Source of the DNA: Candidatus Celaenobacter antarcticus
Lineage (GTDB): Bacteria; Cloacimonadota; Cloacimonadia; JGIOTU-2
Direction: 5' to 3'
Assembly: GCA_030765865.1 (NCBI GenBank)
Contig: JAVCDK010000156.1
Location: 1-44,503 of the forward strand
Length of the DNA stretch: 44,503 nt
Under the pieces are notes generated by a model that saw only the letters and a program-made list of their open reading frames with translations, was not told the DNA's origin and made no database searches. Made by a program: the position numbers and the translations under genes. Within the stretch, counting starts at the first letter, position 1; each line of letters begins with the position of its first letter. Shown in pieces: positions 33,319 through 41,220 of the stretch.

Positions 33319-33873
33319 ATGAATGTATATGAAGCAATATTGAGTAGAAAAAGCATACGAAGCTATGACACGAAACAGCTCGAAGATGATAAGCTAGACA
33401 AGATCCTTGAAGCAGGTCGGCTAGCTCCTTCTTGGCAGAATAAGCAGTGCTGGCAATACGTGGTTGTAAAAGACAAAGACACGATCGGAAAACTCGCTCT
33501 CAAATCCGGATTGATCAGCAAATCCAACTTTTTTATAAAGGATGCACCTGTGGTGATCGTCGCGTGTGCCAATCCTAATGACAGCGGACACCTCAACGGG
33601 CAGGATTACTACCTTGTCGATGTAGCGATCTCTTTTCAACAGATGATGCTCGCAGCATGGGAAATGGGTATCGGCTCATGCTGGCTCGGTGCGTTCAATG
33701 ATAAAAAAGTGCAGGAAATACTGGGAATTCCTGAGAAACTAAAAGTTGTTGCGCTTAGTCCTTTTGGCTACCCTAAAGACAAAGACAGCTTGTATGCAAA
33801 AGCGATTAAAACTTTTGCTGGGAGCAAGAAGAGGAAGGATATAGAGAAGATCGTGCACTGGGAAAAATGGTGA
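33319..33873 (+). CDS. nitroreductase-family FMN protein
   Basis: 184 residues from MNVYEA, chosen because AGGAGAAAAC precedes that ATG. SRKSIRSYDTKQLEDDKLDKILEAGRLAPSWQNKQCWQYVVV is the classic opening of the nitroreductase fold with FMN-binding Arg-Ser. GIGSCWLGAF and ALSPFGYPKD are the other conserved blocks. Such enzymes reduce nitro compounds, quinones or flavins with NAD(P)H; the natural substrate is unknown. It diverges from mtnA across a 75-base gap. The final segment (KRKDIEKIVHWEKW) is as in clostridial and FCB homologues. Confidence 0.92.
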   Translation: MNVYEAILSRKSIRSYDTKQLEDDKLDKILEAGRLAPSWQNKQCWQYVVVKDKDTIGKLALKSGLISKSNFFIKDAPVVIVACANPNDSGHLNGQDYYLVDVAISFQQMMLAAWEMGIGSCWLGAFNDKKVQEILGIPEKLKVVALSPFGYPKDKDSLYAKAIKTFAGSKKRKDIEKIVHWEKW

Positions 33874-34352
33874 TTTAGGAGACAGAAGTCAGAATTCAGA
33901 AGTCAGGAGTCAGAATTTACAAGCCTGGACTTCATCGGCTTTTAAGCTTGATGGAGTTCAGTGCGGAAAATGAAATAGCACACTGATAAACGTTGATTGG
34001 ACCGATTTGCGCTGATAAATCTTAAGATATGGAGTTTACAATTGCGGTAAGCAGGATGTGTAGTACAGGGTGACGCTTACATGCCATCTTAATACTGAAC
34101 CCCATGCAACTTCGTCGGCCAGCTAGCGGAAGTCCAGTCTGAAGTATAAACCTTGCGAACGGTTAATGAAAGAAAATTTCGCAACGGTTTTTAGTTAAAT
34201 TGTACAGAATAGACTCTTCGACAAGCTCAGAGTGACAAATTATTTATATTCGATTGGATTTTTTTATAATTACTTCTCGCTGTGTTCTCTGTGATTTTTT
34301 TACGATTTTCGTGCTTTTCGTGTCATTTCGTGGTTAAATATTTTTATTCGAA
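33874..34352. repeat. long repeat-filled intergenic region
   Basis: No gene. In order: AGAAGTCAGAATTC...AGAAGTCAGGAGTCAGAAT direct repeats (33884-33916), two CGCTGATAA units, GGCCAGCTAGCGGA (near 34120), AAACCTTGCGAACGGTT (34148-34164, also at 25421), CTCTTCGACAAGCTCAGAGTGAC (near 34212), a CACAGAG-type copy (34275-34294) and a CACGAAA-type copy (34301-34337). At least six repeat families meet here. No promoter or terminator stands out. Confidence 0.75.
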
Positions 34353-34750
34353 TTACTCGATCAAAGTAATCGCTTTTTCAATCTCGGCAATTGCATGCTT
34401 TTCAAGAGGAAGCGCTTCCTGCAATCTCTTTATTTGTTCCGTTCTCATCTCATTTGACCAGGTTGCTTTCTTTTCCAACATCCAGGGATAAGGCACAAAA
34501 TCAGTAAAACAACCATCCTCATCAAGAAGTTTTTCCGTCACCATTTTTTCATAGTAATCTGCAGCATTGAGCAGATGGAGCTCAACCTCCTCATAAAATC
34601 CCTGCGCAAGACCACGAAGATAATTCACCGCATGCAGTCTATAAAAAATAAAATACTCATAAATCCCGGCATTGCCCATCATATTAAACTGCTTATACTA
34701 AAGCTAATTATAAACAGCAGGATCACACTAGCTTTTAAAATCTTAAACAT
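34353..34750 (-). pseudogene. exported small protein split by a frameshift
   Basis: On the minus strand GGGGGTGGT precedes ATG at 34750, which begins a 23-residue signal peptide-like stretch (MFKILKASVILLFIISFSIS). It ends at TGA (34681-34679). That TGA overlaps an ATG (34682-34680) of a second frame that runs 109 residues to 34353 (IYEYFIFYRLHAVNYLRGLAQGFYEE...AITLIE), which lacks its own ribosome-binding site. Joined, they would make an exported helical protein of about 130 residues. A one- or two-base indel, a sequencing error, or ATGA-coupled reading are possible. I do not recognise the family. It is downstream of a membrane-protein gene and TSUP on the same strand. Confidence 0.6.
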
Positions 34751-34775
34751 ACCACCCCCAATAATATTTCAACCT

Positions 34776-35129
34776 TTATTCGGATTTACGTCTCACACAC
34801 GCACAGAATCCATGATAGATCATGCAAACCCCGCCGAAAATGGAGATCAGTCCCCAGAATAACGGTCTGACGAATACATATAATATCGAAGCGCCTGTAT
34901 AGGGTATGAGATACACTCCCCATGTAACAAGTATACATCCTATCACGATAAACATATGCCCCAGAATGATAGTCATTTTTCTACCCTTGGTGAATCCTGT
35001 ACCAATAAGAGATATTCCAACAATCAGCGGGAAAATACCTGCCAATTTTCCGAGCAAGATCAGCATGGCTAATCCCATAAGTAGAAGGAAAATACCGATT
35101 GAGAATCCAATAGGTTGCTTAATTTTCAT
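34776..35129 (-). CDS. four-helix membrane protein of unknown function
   Basis: 117 residues with four hydrophobic segments (IGFSIGIFLLLMGLAMLILL; GIFPLIVGISLIGTGF; IILGHMFIVIGCILVTWGVYLI; PLFWGLISIFGGVCMIYHGF) joined by short basic loops, and a basic C-terminus. AGGAGCTACA precedes the ATG. No enzyme motif seen. Located 27 bases after the TSUP gene and probably in its operon. Confidence 0.75.
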   Translation of the reverse strand: MKIKQPIGFSIGIFLLLMGLAMLILLGKLAGIFPLIVGISLIGTGFTKGRKMTIILGHMFIVIGCILVTWGVYLIPYTGASILYVFVRPLFWGLISIFGGVCMIYHGFCACVRRKSE

Positions 35130-35156
35130 TGTAGCTCCTTAATTATATTTTATTTA

Positions 35157-35906
35157 TTACATACCAATAAATTTAAATATTCCAAATAATTTCATGCAAG
35201 CAACGATCACCGCAATCGTTATCACGATTTTGACGAAGCCAGCCCCCTTTTTCACGGCAGCATGCACGCCGATAAAAGCACCGAGTATGTTCCCGGCAGC
35301 AAGTAAAAGACCATAATGCCATATTATCTTATCAGAAGCCGCGAACACAATCACAGCAAAGAATGTATAACACATTACGATAAAAACTTTTACAGCATTA
35401 GCTCGAATGAGATTGAAATCTTCAACCAGGTTGAGCGTAGCAAGTAAAATAAACCCAACTCCCACCTGTATGAATCCACCATACAATCCTACACAGAAAA
35501 AAATGAGAACTTCAAGCCATTTGGGTAATGATCTCCTTGCCGTGTTCGCTTTTCTCTTCGGTTTGAAAATGAGCACTAAGATGAGAATGAGCATCATTCC
35601 AAGCAATTTATCAAATACTTTTGTGCTAATATCTACAGCGAACAAAGAACCAATTATCGCTCCGATAATTGCTGCGATGGTTATATGAATGACCGGTTTG
35701 ACTTCGAGCTCTTTATACTTCGCGAATCGGGCTGTACCAACGATATTCTGAAAAAGTATCGCAACACGATTTGTGGCATTTGCAATGGGCGAGGGCAATC
35801 CCAACAATATGAGAATCGGAAGCGTCAACGTTGATCCGCCACCTGCGAGGGTGTTCATAAAACCGGCTGCCACACCGGCAAGAAAAAGTATGATGTAAAG
35901 TAGCAT
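35157..35906 (-). CDS. TauE/SafE (TSUP) family transporter
   Basis: 249 residues, about eight membrane helices. The start GVAAGFMNTLAGGGSTLTLPILILLGLPSPIANATNRVAIL is the TSUP signature, with the second repeat in GLYGGFIQVGVGFILLATLNLVEDFNLIRANAVKVFIV. Members export sulfite, sulfoacetate or other organosulfur anions, or import them. The substrate cannot be told from sequence. It is the first gene of a three-gene run with two small membrane or exported proteins. A broken copy of its first 22 codons lies at 39089-39154. Confidence 0.92.
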   Translation of the reverse strand: MLLYIILFLAGVAAGFMNTLAGGGSTLTLPILILLGLPSPIANATNRVAILFQNIVGTARFAKYKELEVKPVIHITIAAIIGAIIGSLFAVDISTKVFDKLLGMMLILILVLIFKPKRKANTARRSLPKWLEVLIFFCVGLYGGFIQVGVGFILLATLNLVEDFNLIRANAVKVFIVMCYTFFAVIVFAASDKIIWHYGLLLAAGNILGAFIGVHAAVKKGAGFVKIVITIAVIVACMKLFGIFKFIGM

Positions 35907-36249
35907 ATATTATTCTCAACTAATGATGTTTGATATGTGAAAATTCTCCTCTCGCTGGCAAGCTTTTTATAAATTCATTGACAATATTATATCAAAATAA
36001 TAACCATCTGTTTAGTAAGTTTAGGTAAAATAAAAACTACACAGGGATGTGCGAAATGAAGAATGGATATAAGGATTTTATCGCACCTGTTGCAAATACA
36101 TAGTTAACCTTCGTCTTGGAAGAAACGGGAATTTGATAACGAGAACTTGAATTTATTTTTTAATTGAGCTTAAATAATACATAAATGGGCAATGGAAGTT
36201 GCGTAAGTAAAAAAACTTTATGTGATAAACCTTTATCGGAGAAAAAAAT
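35907..36249. other. intergenic region without a clear element
   Basis: No gene seen. TTGACA at 35978-35983 lacks a good -10 partner at the usual distance. ATTTGATAACGAGAACTTG near 36130 is a faint relative of the GGGAACGAGAA repeat. A ribosome-binding site (CGGAGAAAAAA) lies before the gene at 36250. The region separates the divergently transcribed TSUP and DUF1611 genes. Confidence 0.5.
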
Positions 36250-37320
36250 ATGAAAGCATTAGTATATTGTGAAGGTGAATTTGGGAAAATAGACGGTAAG
36301 GTTGCGAATGGGCTTGCCAGACATTCGGAAAAGTATCAGATCCTTGGAATTATTGATAGTACAAAAGCCGGTCTTGATGCTGGAGAATTTCTTGATGGAA
36401 TAAAAAATGGGATCCCGATATTCCGAAGTAGCGAAGATGCCATCGAGACCCTGGGCTTTGTTCCGGAATACTTCATCTATGGCATCGCAGCGATCACCGC
36501 ATTTCTTAACCATTATGATAGAGGGATAATCTTTGCAGCGATGAAACTGGGGATGAATATCATAAATGGTCTCCCGGAATTTTTTACTGAGGATCAAGAA
36601 TTTGTCCAAAAAGCACATGATTATGATGTCCAAATCTATGATATGAGAAAATCGCCGATGAGAAAGCATTTACATAATTTCTCCGGACGTATTCATAAGG
36701 TTACAATTCCCGTAATAACAGTGCTTGGAACAGATTGTGCAGTTGGCAAAAGAACAACTGCGGTAGAACTCGTTGAAGCATTGAAACAAGCAGGGCTGAA
36801 TGCTGCATTTGTTGCAACTGGTCAGACGGGCTTGCTACAGGGCGCAAAGTATGGCACAGTGGTGGATGTTTTAAGTTCGGGTTTTGCAAGTGGTGAGGTT
36901 GAAAATGCAATTCTAAATGCAAATAAAGGAGAGCGCCCTGATATTATTGTTGTTGAAGGTCAAGGTGCTTTGAGTCATCCGGCCTATACATCATCACACG
37001 CTATTGTCAGAGGCGCTGTGCCCGATGCGGTTATTCTGCAGCACCCGCCTAGAAGAAAGAATCATTGTGATTATCCCACCATACCCATGCCCACACTTGA
37101 AAGCGAGATCGAATTGATAGAAGTATTCTCAAAAACGAAGGTAATTGCCATTACAATCAACCATGAAGACATGACTGATCTTCAAGTAAAAGACACAATA
37201 GATGAGTATGAAGCCAAGTATAAATTGCCGACCACAGATGTTCTAAAATTTAGTTGTGATAAACTTGTCGAAACCTTATTCAAGTTGTTTCCGGAACTGC
37301 AAAAAGGAAAATCCATATAA
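36250..37320 (+). CDS. DUF1611 protein (DgcN-like, P-loop)
   Basis: 356 residues, the usual size. The N-terminal Rossmann-like domain runs to about 140 (ALVYCEGEFG, GIIDSTKAG). The C-terminal P-loop-type domain has VLGTDCAVGKRTTAVEL (about 156-172, Walker A-like), VATGQTGLLQGAKYG, VVEGQGALSHPAY and ILQHPPRRKNHCDYP. Some members (DgcN) have been reported as D-glutamate N-acetyltransferases in D-glutamate breakdown; others are found next to dipeptide epimerases. The stop overlaps the next start by one base (TAATG), so it is coupled to the racemase::VanX gene, which supports a role in D-amino acid handling. Confidence 0.88.
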   Translation: MKALVYCEGEFGKIDGKVANGLARHSEKYQILGIIDSTKAGLDAGEFLDGIKNGIPIFRSSEDAIETLGFVPEYFIYGIAAITAFLNHYDRGIIFAAMKLGMNIINGLPEFFTEDQEFVQKAHDYDVQIYDMRKSPMRKHLHNFSGRIHKVTIPVITVLGTDCAVGKRTTAVELVEALKQAGLNAAFVATGQTGLLQGAKYGTVVDVLSSGFASGEVENAILNANKGERPDIIVVEGQGALSHPAYTSSHAIVRGAVPDAVILQHPPRRKNHCDYPTIPMPTLESEIELIEVFSKTKVIAITINHEDMTDLQVKDTIDEYEAKYKLPTTDVLKFSCDKLVETLFKLFPELQKGKSI

Positions 37321-39059
37321 TGTTAACGCCAAGAATTGAAATGAACCTTGAAAAAATTGCCCATAACGCTAAAACATTAAAGGACTTATATAGTTCAAAA
37401 GGCATTGATGTTATCGGGGTGACAAAGGTTGTATGCGGAAATCCCTATATCGCCAATGTTTTAGTGAAAAGTGGAATAAATATCCTTGCAGATTCAAGGA
37501 TAGAAAATATCAGGAAGATGCGTAACGCCAGTGTGCAGGCACAGTTTCTCCTCCTAAGAACTCCCTGCTTAAGCCAAACCGAAACCGTGGTGAAATATGC
37601 TGATATGAGTCTTAACACCGAGCTTGCTGTTATCAAAAGACTCTCGAAATTTGCCGTTGATCGTGATCGTTCACATAAAATTATATTAATGGTTGAATTG
37701 GGAGATTTGAGAGAAGGACTGATGCCATCGGATTTGGATGACACTGTTAAGCAGGTATTAGAGCTTGAAAACATTGAGCTTATTGGAATCGGAACAAACC
37801 TGGCATGTTTTGGAGGCGTCAAACCCGATGATGAAAAAATGGGATGTTTGACCTCAATTGCTATAGATATTGAAGACAAATTCGGACTAAAATTAGAAAT
37901 CGTTTCTGGCGGCAACTCGGCAAATTATGATTGGTTCACCTCCACAAAGGATGTCGGAAGGGTCAATAACCTGAGGTTAGGCGAATCAATATATTTGGGA
38001 TGTGAAACCCTCAACAGAAAACCCATCCCCGGGCTGTACACGGATTCGTTTACACTGGTATCAGAAGTTATTGAATCAAAAATAAAGCCGTCTGTGCCCT
38101 ATGGAGTAATTTGCCAGAATGCATTTGGAAATGTTCATGAGTTTAAGGATCGTGGCTCCATCCAACGGGCTATTCTGGGCGTCGGCTTGCAGGATGTTCT
38201 GGTGTCCGGACTTTCTCCCAGAATCGATATCGAGATCCTTGGAGCAAGCAGCGACCATATCATCGTTGATACAAAGGATATTGATGTAAACGTAGGAGAC
38301 GAATTAGAGTTTGACCTGAATTACGGTGCCTTGCTTTCCGCGATGACCTCTCCATATGTAAATAAAGTATCAAGTGACCGAGTGAATGCTCATGAATATT
38401 GCGAAAAGGTTGAACAAAAATACCGCCGGCATTTACAACTTCTGCCAACAATTTCAATTAAAGAAAATAATTCTCCATTAATCAGTCTAAAAGAATCAGG
38501 GTTTAATTTAATATTTGAACCATCAATTAAAAAAGACTACAAATATATAGTTAGAGAAGCCGTTTTTGATAAAGTCGGACGGATAAGCAAACGATTGGAC
38601 GGGGAAAACAAAACATTAATAATCCGCTCTGTATGGAGATCTTTTGAACATCAACGTCTTTTATGGGAAGATAGAGTTGATTCTTTGAAGAAAAAATATC
38701 CAAAAAGACAAATGGCGGAAATTGAAGAACTCGTCTCATATTTTATTGCACCCCCAAGTAAATCCATGCATTCGACGGGTGGGGCTGTGGATGCTCTAAT
38801 ATATGATTTGAAAAATGATTGCGTTATGCGTTTTGGAACAAATGATGGACTAAAAATCAACCTTAATGATAAATGTTACCCGTATCATCCTTATATCACC
38901 CCTGAAGCGAAAAAGAATCGGAAATTACTAATCGGTCTCTTTGAAGAAGAAGATTTTGTTGTCGATATAAAAGAGTACTGGCATTTTGATTATGGAAATA
39001 GTGCGTGGGCTATAGAAAAAGGGAAAGACCACGCCATATATGGCATCATTGAAGCATGA
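37320..39059 (+). CDS. fusion: PLP racemase (Orr/alanine-racemase-like) + VanX-type D-Ala-D-Ala dipeptidase
   Basis: 579 residues. Residues 1 to about 370 match the fold-type III PLP-dependent alanine/ornithine racemase family: VIGVTKVVCGNPYIA holds the PLP lysine (Lys36), with LADSRIENIRK, MVELGDLREG, GTNLACFGG, IVSGGNSANYDW and NNLRLGESIYLG. Residues about 390-579 match M15D zinc dipeptidases (VanX/DdpX): SMHSTGGAVD (near 481, zinc His and Asp) and EYWHFDYGN (near 552, catalytic Glu and zinc His), with YKYIVREAV and IRSVWRSFEHQ before them. Normally these are separate proteins. There is no signal peptide, so it is cytoplasmic. With the coupled DUF1611 gene it suggests breakdown of D-Ala-D-Ala or other D-amino acid peptides and racemisation of a product. 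Confidence 0.88.
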   Translation: MLTPRIEMNLEKIAHNAKTLKDLYSSKGIDVIGVTKVVCGNPYIANVLVKSGINILADSRIENIRKMRNASVQAQFLLLRTPCLSQTETVVKYADMSLNTELAVIKRLSKFAVDRDRSHKIILMVELGDLREGLMPSDLDDTVKQVLELENIELIGIGTNLACFGGVKPDDEKMGCLTSIAIDIEDKFGLKLEIVSGGNSANYDWFTSTKDVGRVNNLRLGESIYLGCETLNRKPIPGLYTDSFTLVSEVIESKIKPSVPYGVICQNAFGNVHEFKDRGSIQRAILGVGLQDVLVSGLSPRIDIEILGASSDHIIVDTKDIDVNVGDELEFDLNYGALLSAMTSPYVNKVSSDRVNAHEYCEKVEQKYRRHLQLLPTISIKENNSPLISLKESGFNLIFEPSIKKDYKYIVREAVFDKVGRISKRLDGENKTLIIRSVWRSFEHQRLLWEDRVDSLKKKYPKRQMAEIEELVSYFIAPPSKSMHSTGGAVDALIYDLKNDCVMRFGTNDGLKINLNDKCYPYHPYITPEAKKNRKLLIGLFEEEDFVVDIKEYWHFDYGNSAWAIEKGKDHAIYGIIEA

Positions 39060-39088
39060 ACAATTCTCTTACCATTGTAGCTTACAAG

Positions 39089-39154
39089 CCCTGCAAGCGT
39101 GTTCATAAAACCGGCTGACACACCGGCAAAAAAAAGTATGAGATAAAGTATCAT
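39089..39154 (-). pseudogene. 5' fragment of a TSUP transporter gene
   Basis: Reads MILYLILFFAGVSAGFMNTL then AG, matching the first 22 residues of the intact TSUP protein (MLLYIILFLAGVAAGFMNTL then AG), after which homology stops abruptly. The DNA is clearly related to 35841-35906 with several base changes, so it is an older copy. It lies 30 bases after the racemase::VanX stop, placing the DUF1611/fusion pair between a whole TSUP gene and this remnant. Confidence 0.85.
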
Positions 39155-39167
39155 AATTTTTAAACTC

Positions 39168-39208
39168 ACCACAGAGAAAACAGAGGACTCAGAGGACACA
39201 GAGAAGAA
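39168..39208 (+). repeat. CACAGAG-type dispersed repeat, copy 3
   Basis: ACCACAGAGAAAACAGAGGA followed by CTCAGAGGACACAGAGAAG, directly upstream of the broken TSUP start. Related to copies at 9281-9312 and 34275-34294. Confidence 0.75.
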
Positions 39209-39326
39209 ATGATATTTTTTATCTCGATTGAGTTTTTCCATGAGCTTCTTTCTTTGGTCAAGAATTTCTTTTTATTCCTGATTCCGCAGGTAAAGAAATT
39301 TGTTATTCTGACTTTTTATGAATTAA

Positions 39327-39388
39327 TTGACACATTTTTTATATTGTGCTAGTTACGATTTTAGTGTGTTAAACTAACAACACCAAAA
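39327..39388 (+). promoter_or_regulatory. promoter-like element and inverted repeat before the R-M genes
   Basis: TTGACA (39327-39332), a 17-base spacer and TAGTTA (39350-39355), with TG two bases before it as in an extended -10. Right after it, TTTTAGTGTGTTA (39359-39371) and TAACAACACCAAAA (39375-39388) form an inverted repeat with one gap. An operator here could time endonuclease expression, which would otherwise precede the methyltransferase because the endonuclease gene is first. Confidence 0.4.
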
Positions 39389-39450
39389 TATGCTAAATGA
39401 AATGCAAATTGAATCAATAAATTCAATTGAGTAAAATATAGGATTAAAAG

Positions 39451-40176
39451 ATGCTAAACATTTTAAACGAAATTGATAAACATGTTGCAAAAGCTGTATC
39501 GTATTATTGGACAACTCGAAAAAGCCAAACAGACAAACAGAAAAGACGGGGAGTAACAGATGCTGGTTCACGAAGCGCCGTTACCGGTGGCGCTCAAATG
39601 GACGGCTTCATTGATCTTTTTAAAAAACTGATCAAAGATACTGGGATTGATAGTAAATATATCTTTGAGAAAAAGGCACTTGAATTGCCGGGTTTTTTCA
39701 GACCGACTAAAGAGTGGGATTTACTCGTTGTTAAAGACAACAAGCTTATAGCTGCTATAGAAGCAAAATCGCAAGTTGGACCATCGTTTGGAAACAATTT
39801 CAATAACAGAACAGAAGAAGCTATGGGGAGTGCTCTCGATTTATGGACTGCTTTTAGAGAGGGAGCTTTTAATAAAGGGATCCAACCTTTCCTAGGTTAT
39901 TTTTTCATGCTTGAAGATTGTGGTGCATCGAATCGACCGGTAAAAGTTCGAGAGCCGCACTTTAAGGTATTTCCCGAATTTGTGGATGCTTCATATATGA
40001 AACGATATGGATTGTTCTGTAGAAAATTGATCCTCGAACGCCATTATACTTCCACAGCATTTATTACATCAACACGCATTAGTGGTGTGAATGGTAGTTA
40101 TAAGGAACCTGCAATGGATTTATCACTTAAGCAATTTGCACAAATTCTTATTTCACATGTTGGTGCTCACGTATGA
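39451..40176 (+). CDS. PaeR7I/XhoI-family type II restriction endonuclease
   Basis: 241 residues, normal for this family (isoschizomers cut CTCGAG). The PD-(D/E)xK site is TKEWDLLVVKDNKLIAAIEAKSQ, with Asp90, Glu104 and Lys106, followed by GPSFGNNFNNRTEEAMGSALDLWTAFREGAF, a strongly conserved block. RRGVTDAGSRSAVTGGAQMDGF at the N-terminal side is also family-typical. It overlaps the methyltransferase start by 4 bases (ATGA). CTCGAG specificity is inferred from the family. CTCGAG is not obviously avoided in this window (at least nine sites by eye). Confidence 0.9.
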   Translation: MLNILNEIDKHVAKAVSYYWTTRKSQTDKQKRRGVTDAGSRSAVTGGAQMDGFIDLFKKLIKDTGIDSKYIFEKKALELPGFFRPTKEWDLLVVKDNKLIAAIEAKSQVGPSFGNNFNNRTEEAMGSALDLWTAFREGAFNKGIQPFLGYFFMLEDCGASNRPVKVREPHFKVFPEFVDASYMKRYGLFCRKLILERHYTSTAFITSTRISGVNGSYKEPAMDLSLKQFAQILISHVGAHV

Positions 40177-41108
40177 TCAATAAAAAACTCAGCACAAAAC
40201 ACAGATTAATAAACGGGGATGCGAGAGATTTATCTTTCTTAGAAGACGAATCCATTCATTTAGTTGTTACCTCCCCACCATATTGGAATCTGAAACGCTA
40301 TAATGAACATCCTGATCAATTAGGACATATTAATGATTATGAATCCTTTATAAAAGAACTCGATAGGGTGTGGCACGAAATTTTTCGTGTACTCGTTCAA
40401 GGAGGAAGATTAGTGTGCGTTGTGGGTGATGTATGCGTTTCGAGACGTGAATTCGGACGCCATCTTGTTTTTCCCCTTCATTCGGATATCTGTGTTTCAT
40501 GTCGAAAAATTGGCTTCGACAATCTCAATCCTATTATCTGGTATAAAATCGCAAATGCAAAGTTTGAAGTTGAAAATGGTTCAAAATTTTTAGGAAAACC
40601 TTATGAACCTAATGCTATAATTAAAAACGATATAGAGTTTATTTTAATGCAGCGAAAACCGGGCGGTTACCGTAAGCCCACAGAACTTCAAAGAGAATTG
40701 AGCAAGATAGATAAGAAAGATTTTAACGCTTGGTTCAAACAAATATGGAATATTCCCGGCGCTTCGACAAAGAAGCATCCGGCACCTTTCCCATTTGAAC
40801 TCGCATCCCGTCTTGTAAGAATGTTTTCATTCCAGGGTGATACGGTGTTAGATCCATTCTGTGGCACAGGCACAACAATGATAGCTTCCCTAAAATCCGG
40901 CAGAAACAGCATAGGATTAGACATTGATCCTGCATATTGTCGTATGGCAGGAAAACTACTAAAAAAGGAAAGCAGCGATCTCTTTTTCAACACAGAATTG
41001 GTCTTTGAAAATATATCTATAGACAAAGCAAGTAACATAAAAATACTGGGAAACCAGACTCTCGCTGAAACTAAATCAGTTAAAAACGGGATCAGTAGGC
41101 ATAGATAA
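40173..41108 (+). CDS. beta-class DNA methyltransferase (SPPY), R-M partner
   Basis: 311 residues. Catalytic motif IV is TSPPYWNLKRY (SPPY at 34-37) and the SAM-binding motif I is VLDPFCGTGTTMIASLKSGRNSIGLDIDP near 225. Motif IV before motif I defines the beta class. SPPY is usual for N4-cytosine and some N6-adenine enzymes. The known PaeR7I and XhoI methyltransferases are, as I recall, gamma-class NPPY N6-adenine enzymes, so this is an unusual partner. Overlap with the endonuclease gene shows they form one system that would protect host DNA. Confidence 0.92.
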   Translation: MINKKLSTKHRLINGDARDLSFLEDESIHLVVTSPPYWNLKRYNEHPDQLGHINDYESFIKELDRVWHEIFRVLVQGGRLVCVVGDVCVSRREFGRHLVFPLHSDICVSCRKIGFDNLNPIIWYKIANAKFEVENGSKFLGKPYEPNAIIKNDIEFILMQRKPGGYRKPTELQRELSKIDKKDFNAWFKQIWNIPGASTKKHPAPFPFELASRLVRMFSFQGDTVLDPFCGTGTTMIASLKSGRNSIGLDIDPAYCRMAGKLLKKESSDLFFNTELVFENISIDKASNIKILGNQTLAETKSVKNGISRHR

Positions 41109-41220
41109 TTATATAATTTTGCTGGGAGCAGTCAGAGATGATTTATATAGATACGGATAAATAACGATATAAGTTTATCTTCACTCCTTTGATATGAACC
41201 ATAGTTAGGAGATTTTAAAA

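Noticed and set aside
39451-41108. Depletion of CTCGAG as proof of long-standing restriction
   Set aside because: At least nine CTCGAG sites can be seen by eye in the window, about what the base composition predicts, so no avoidance can be claimed.
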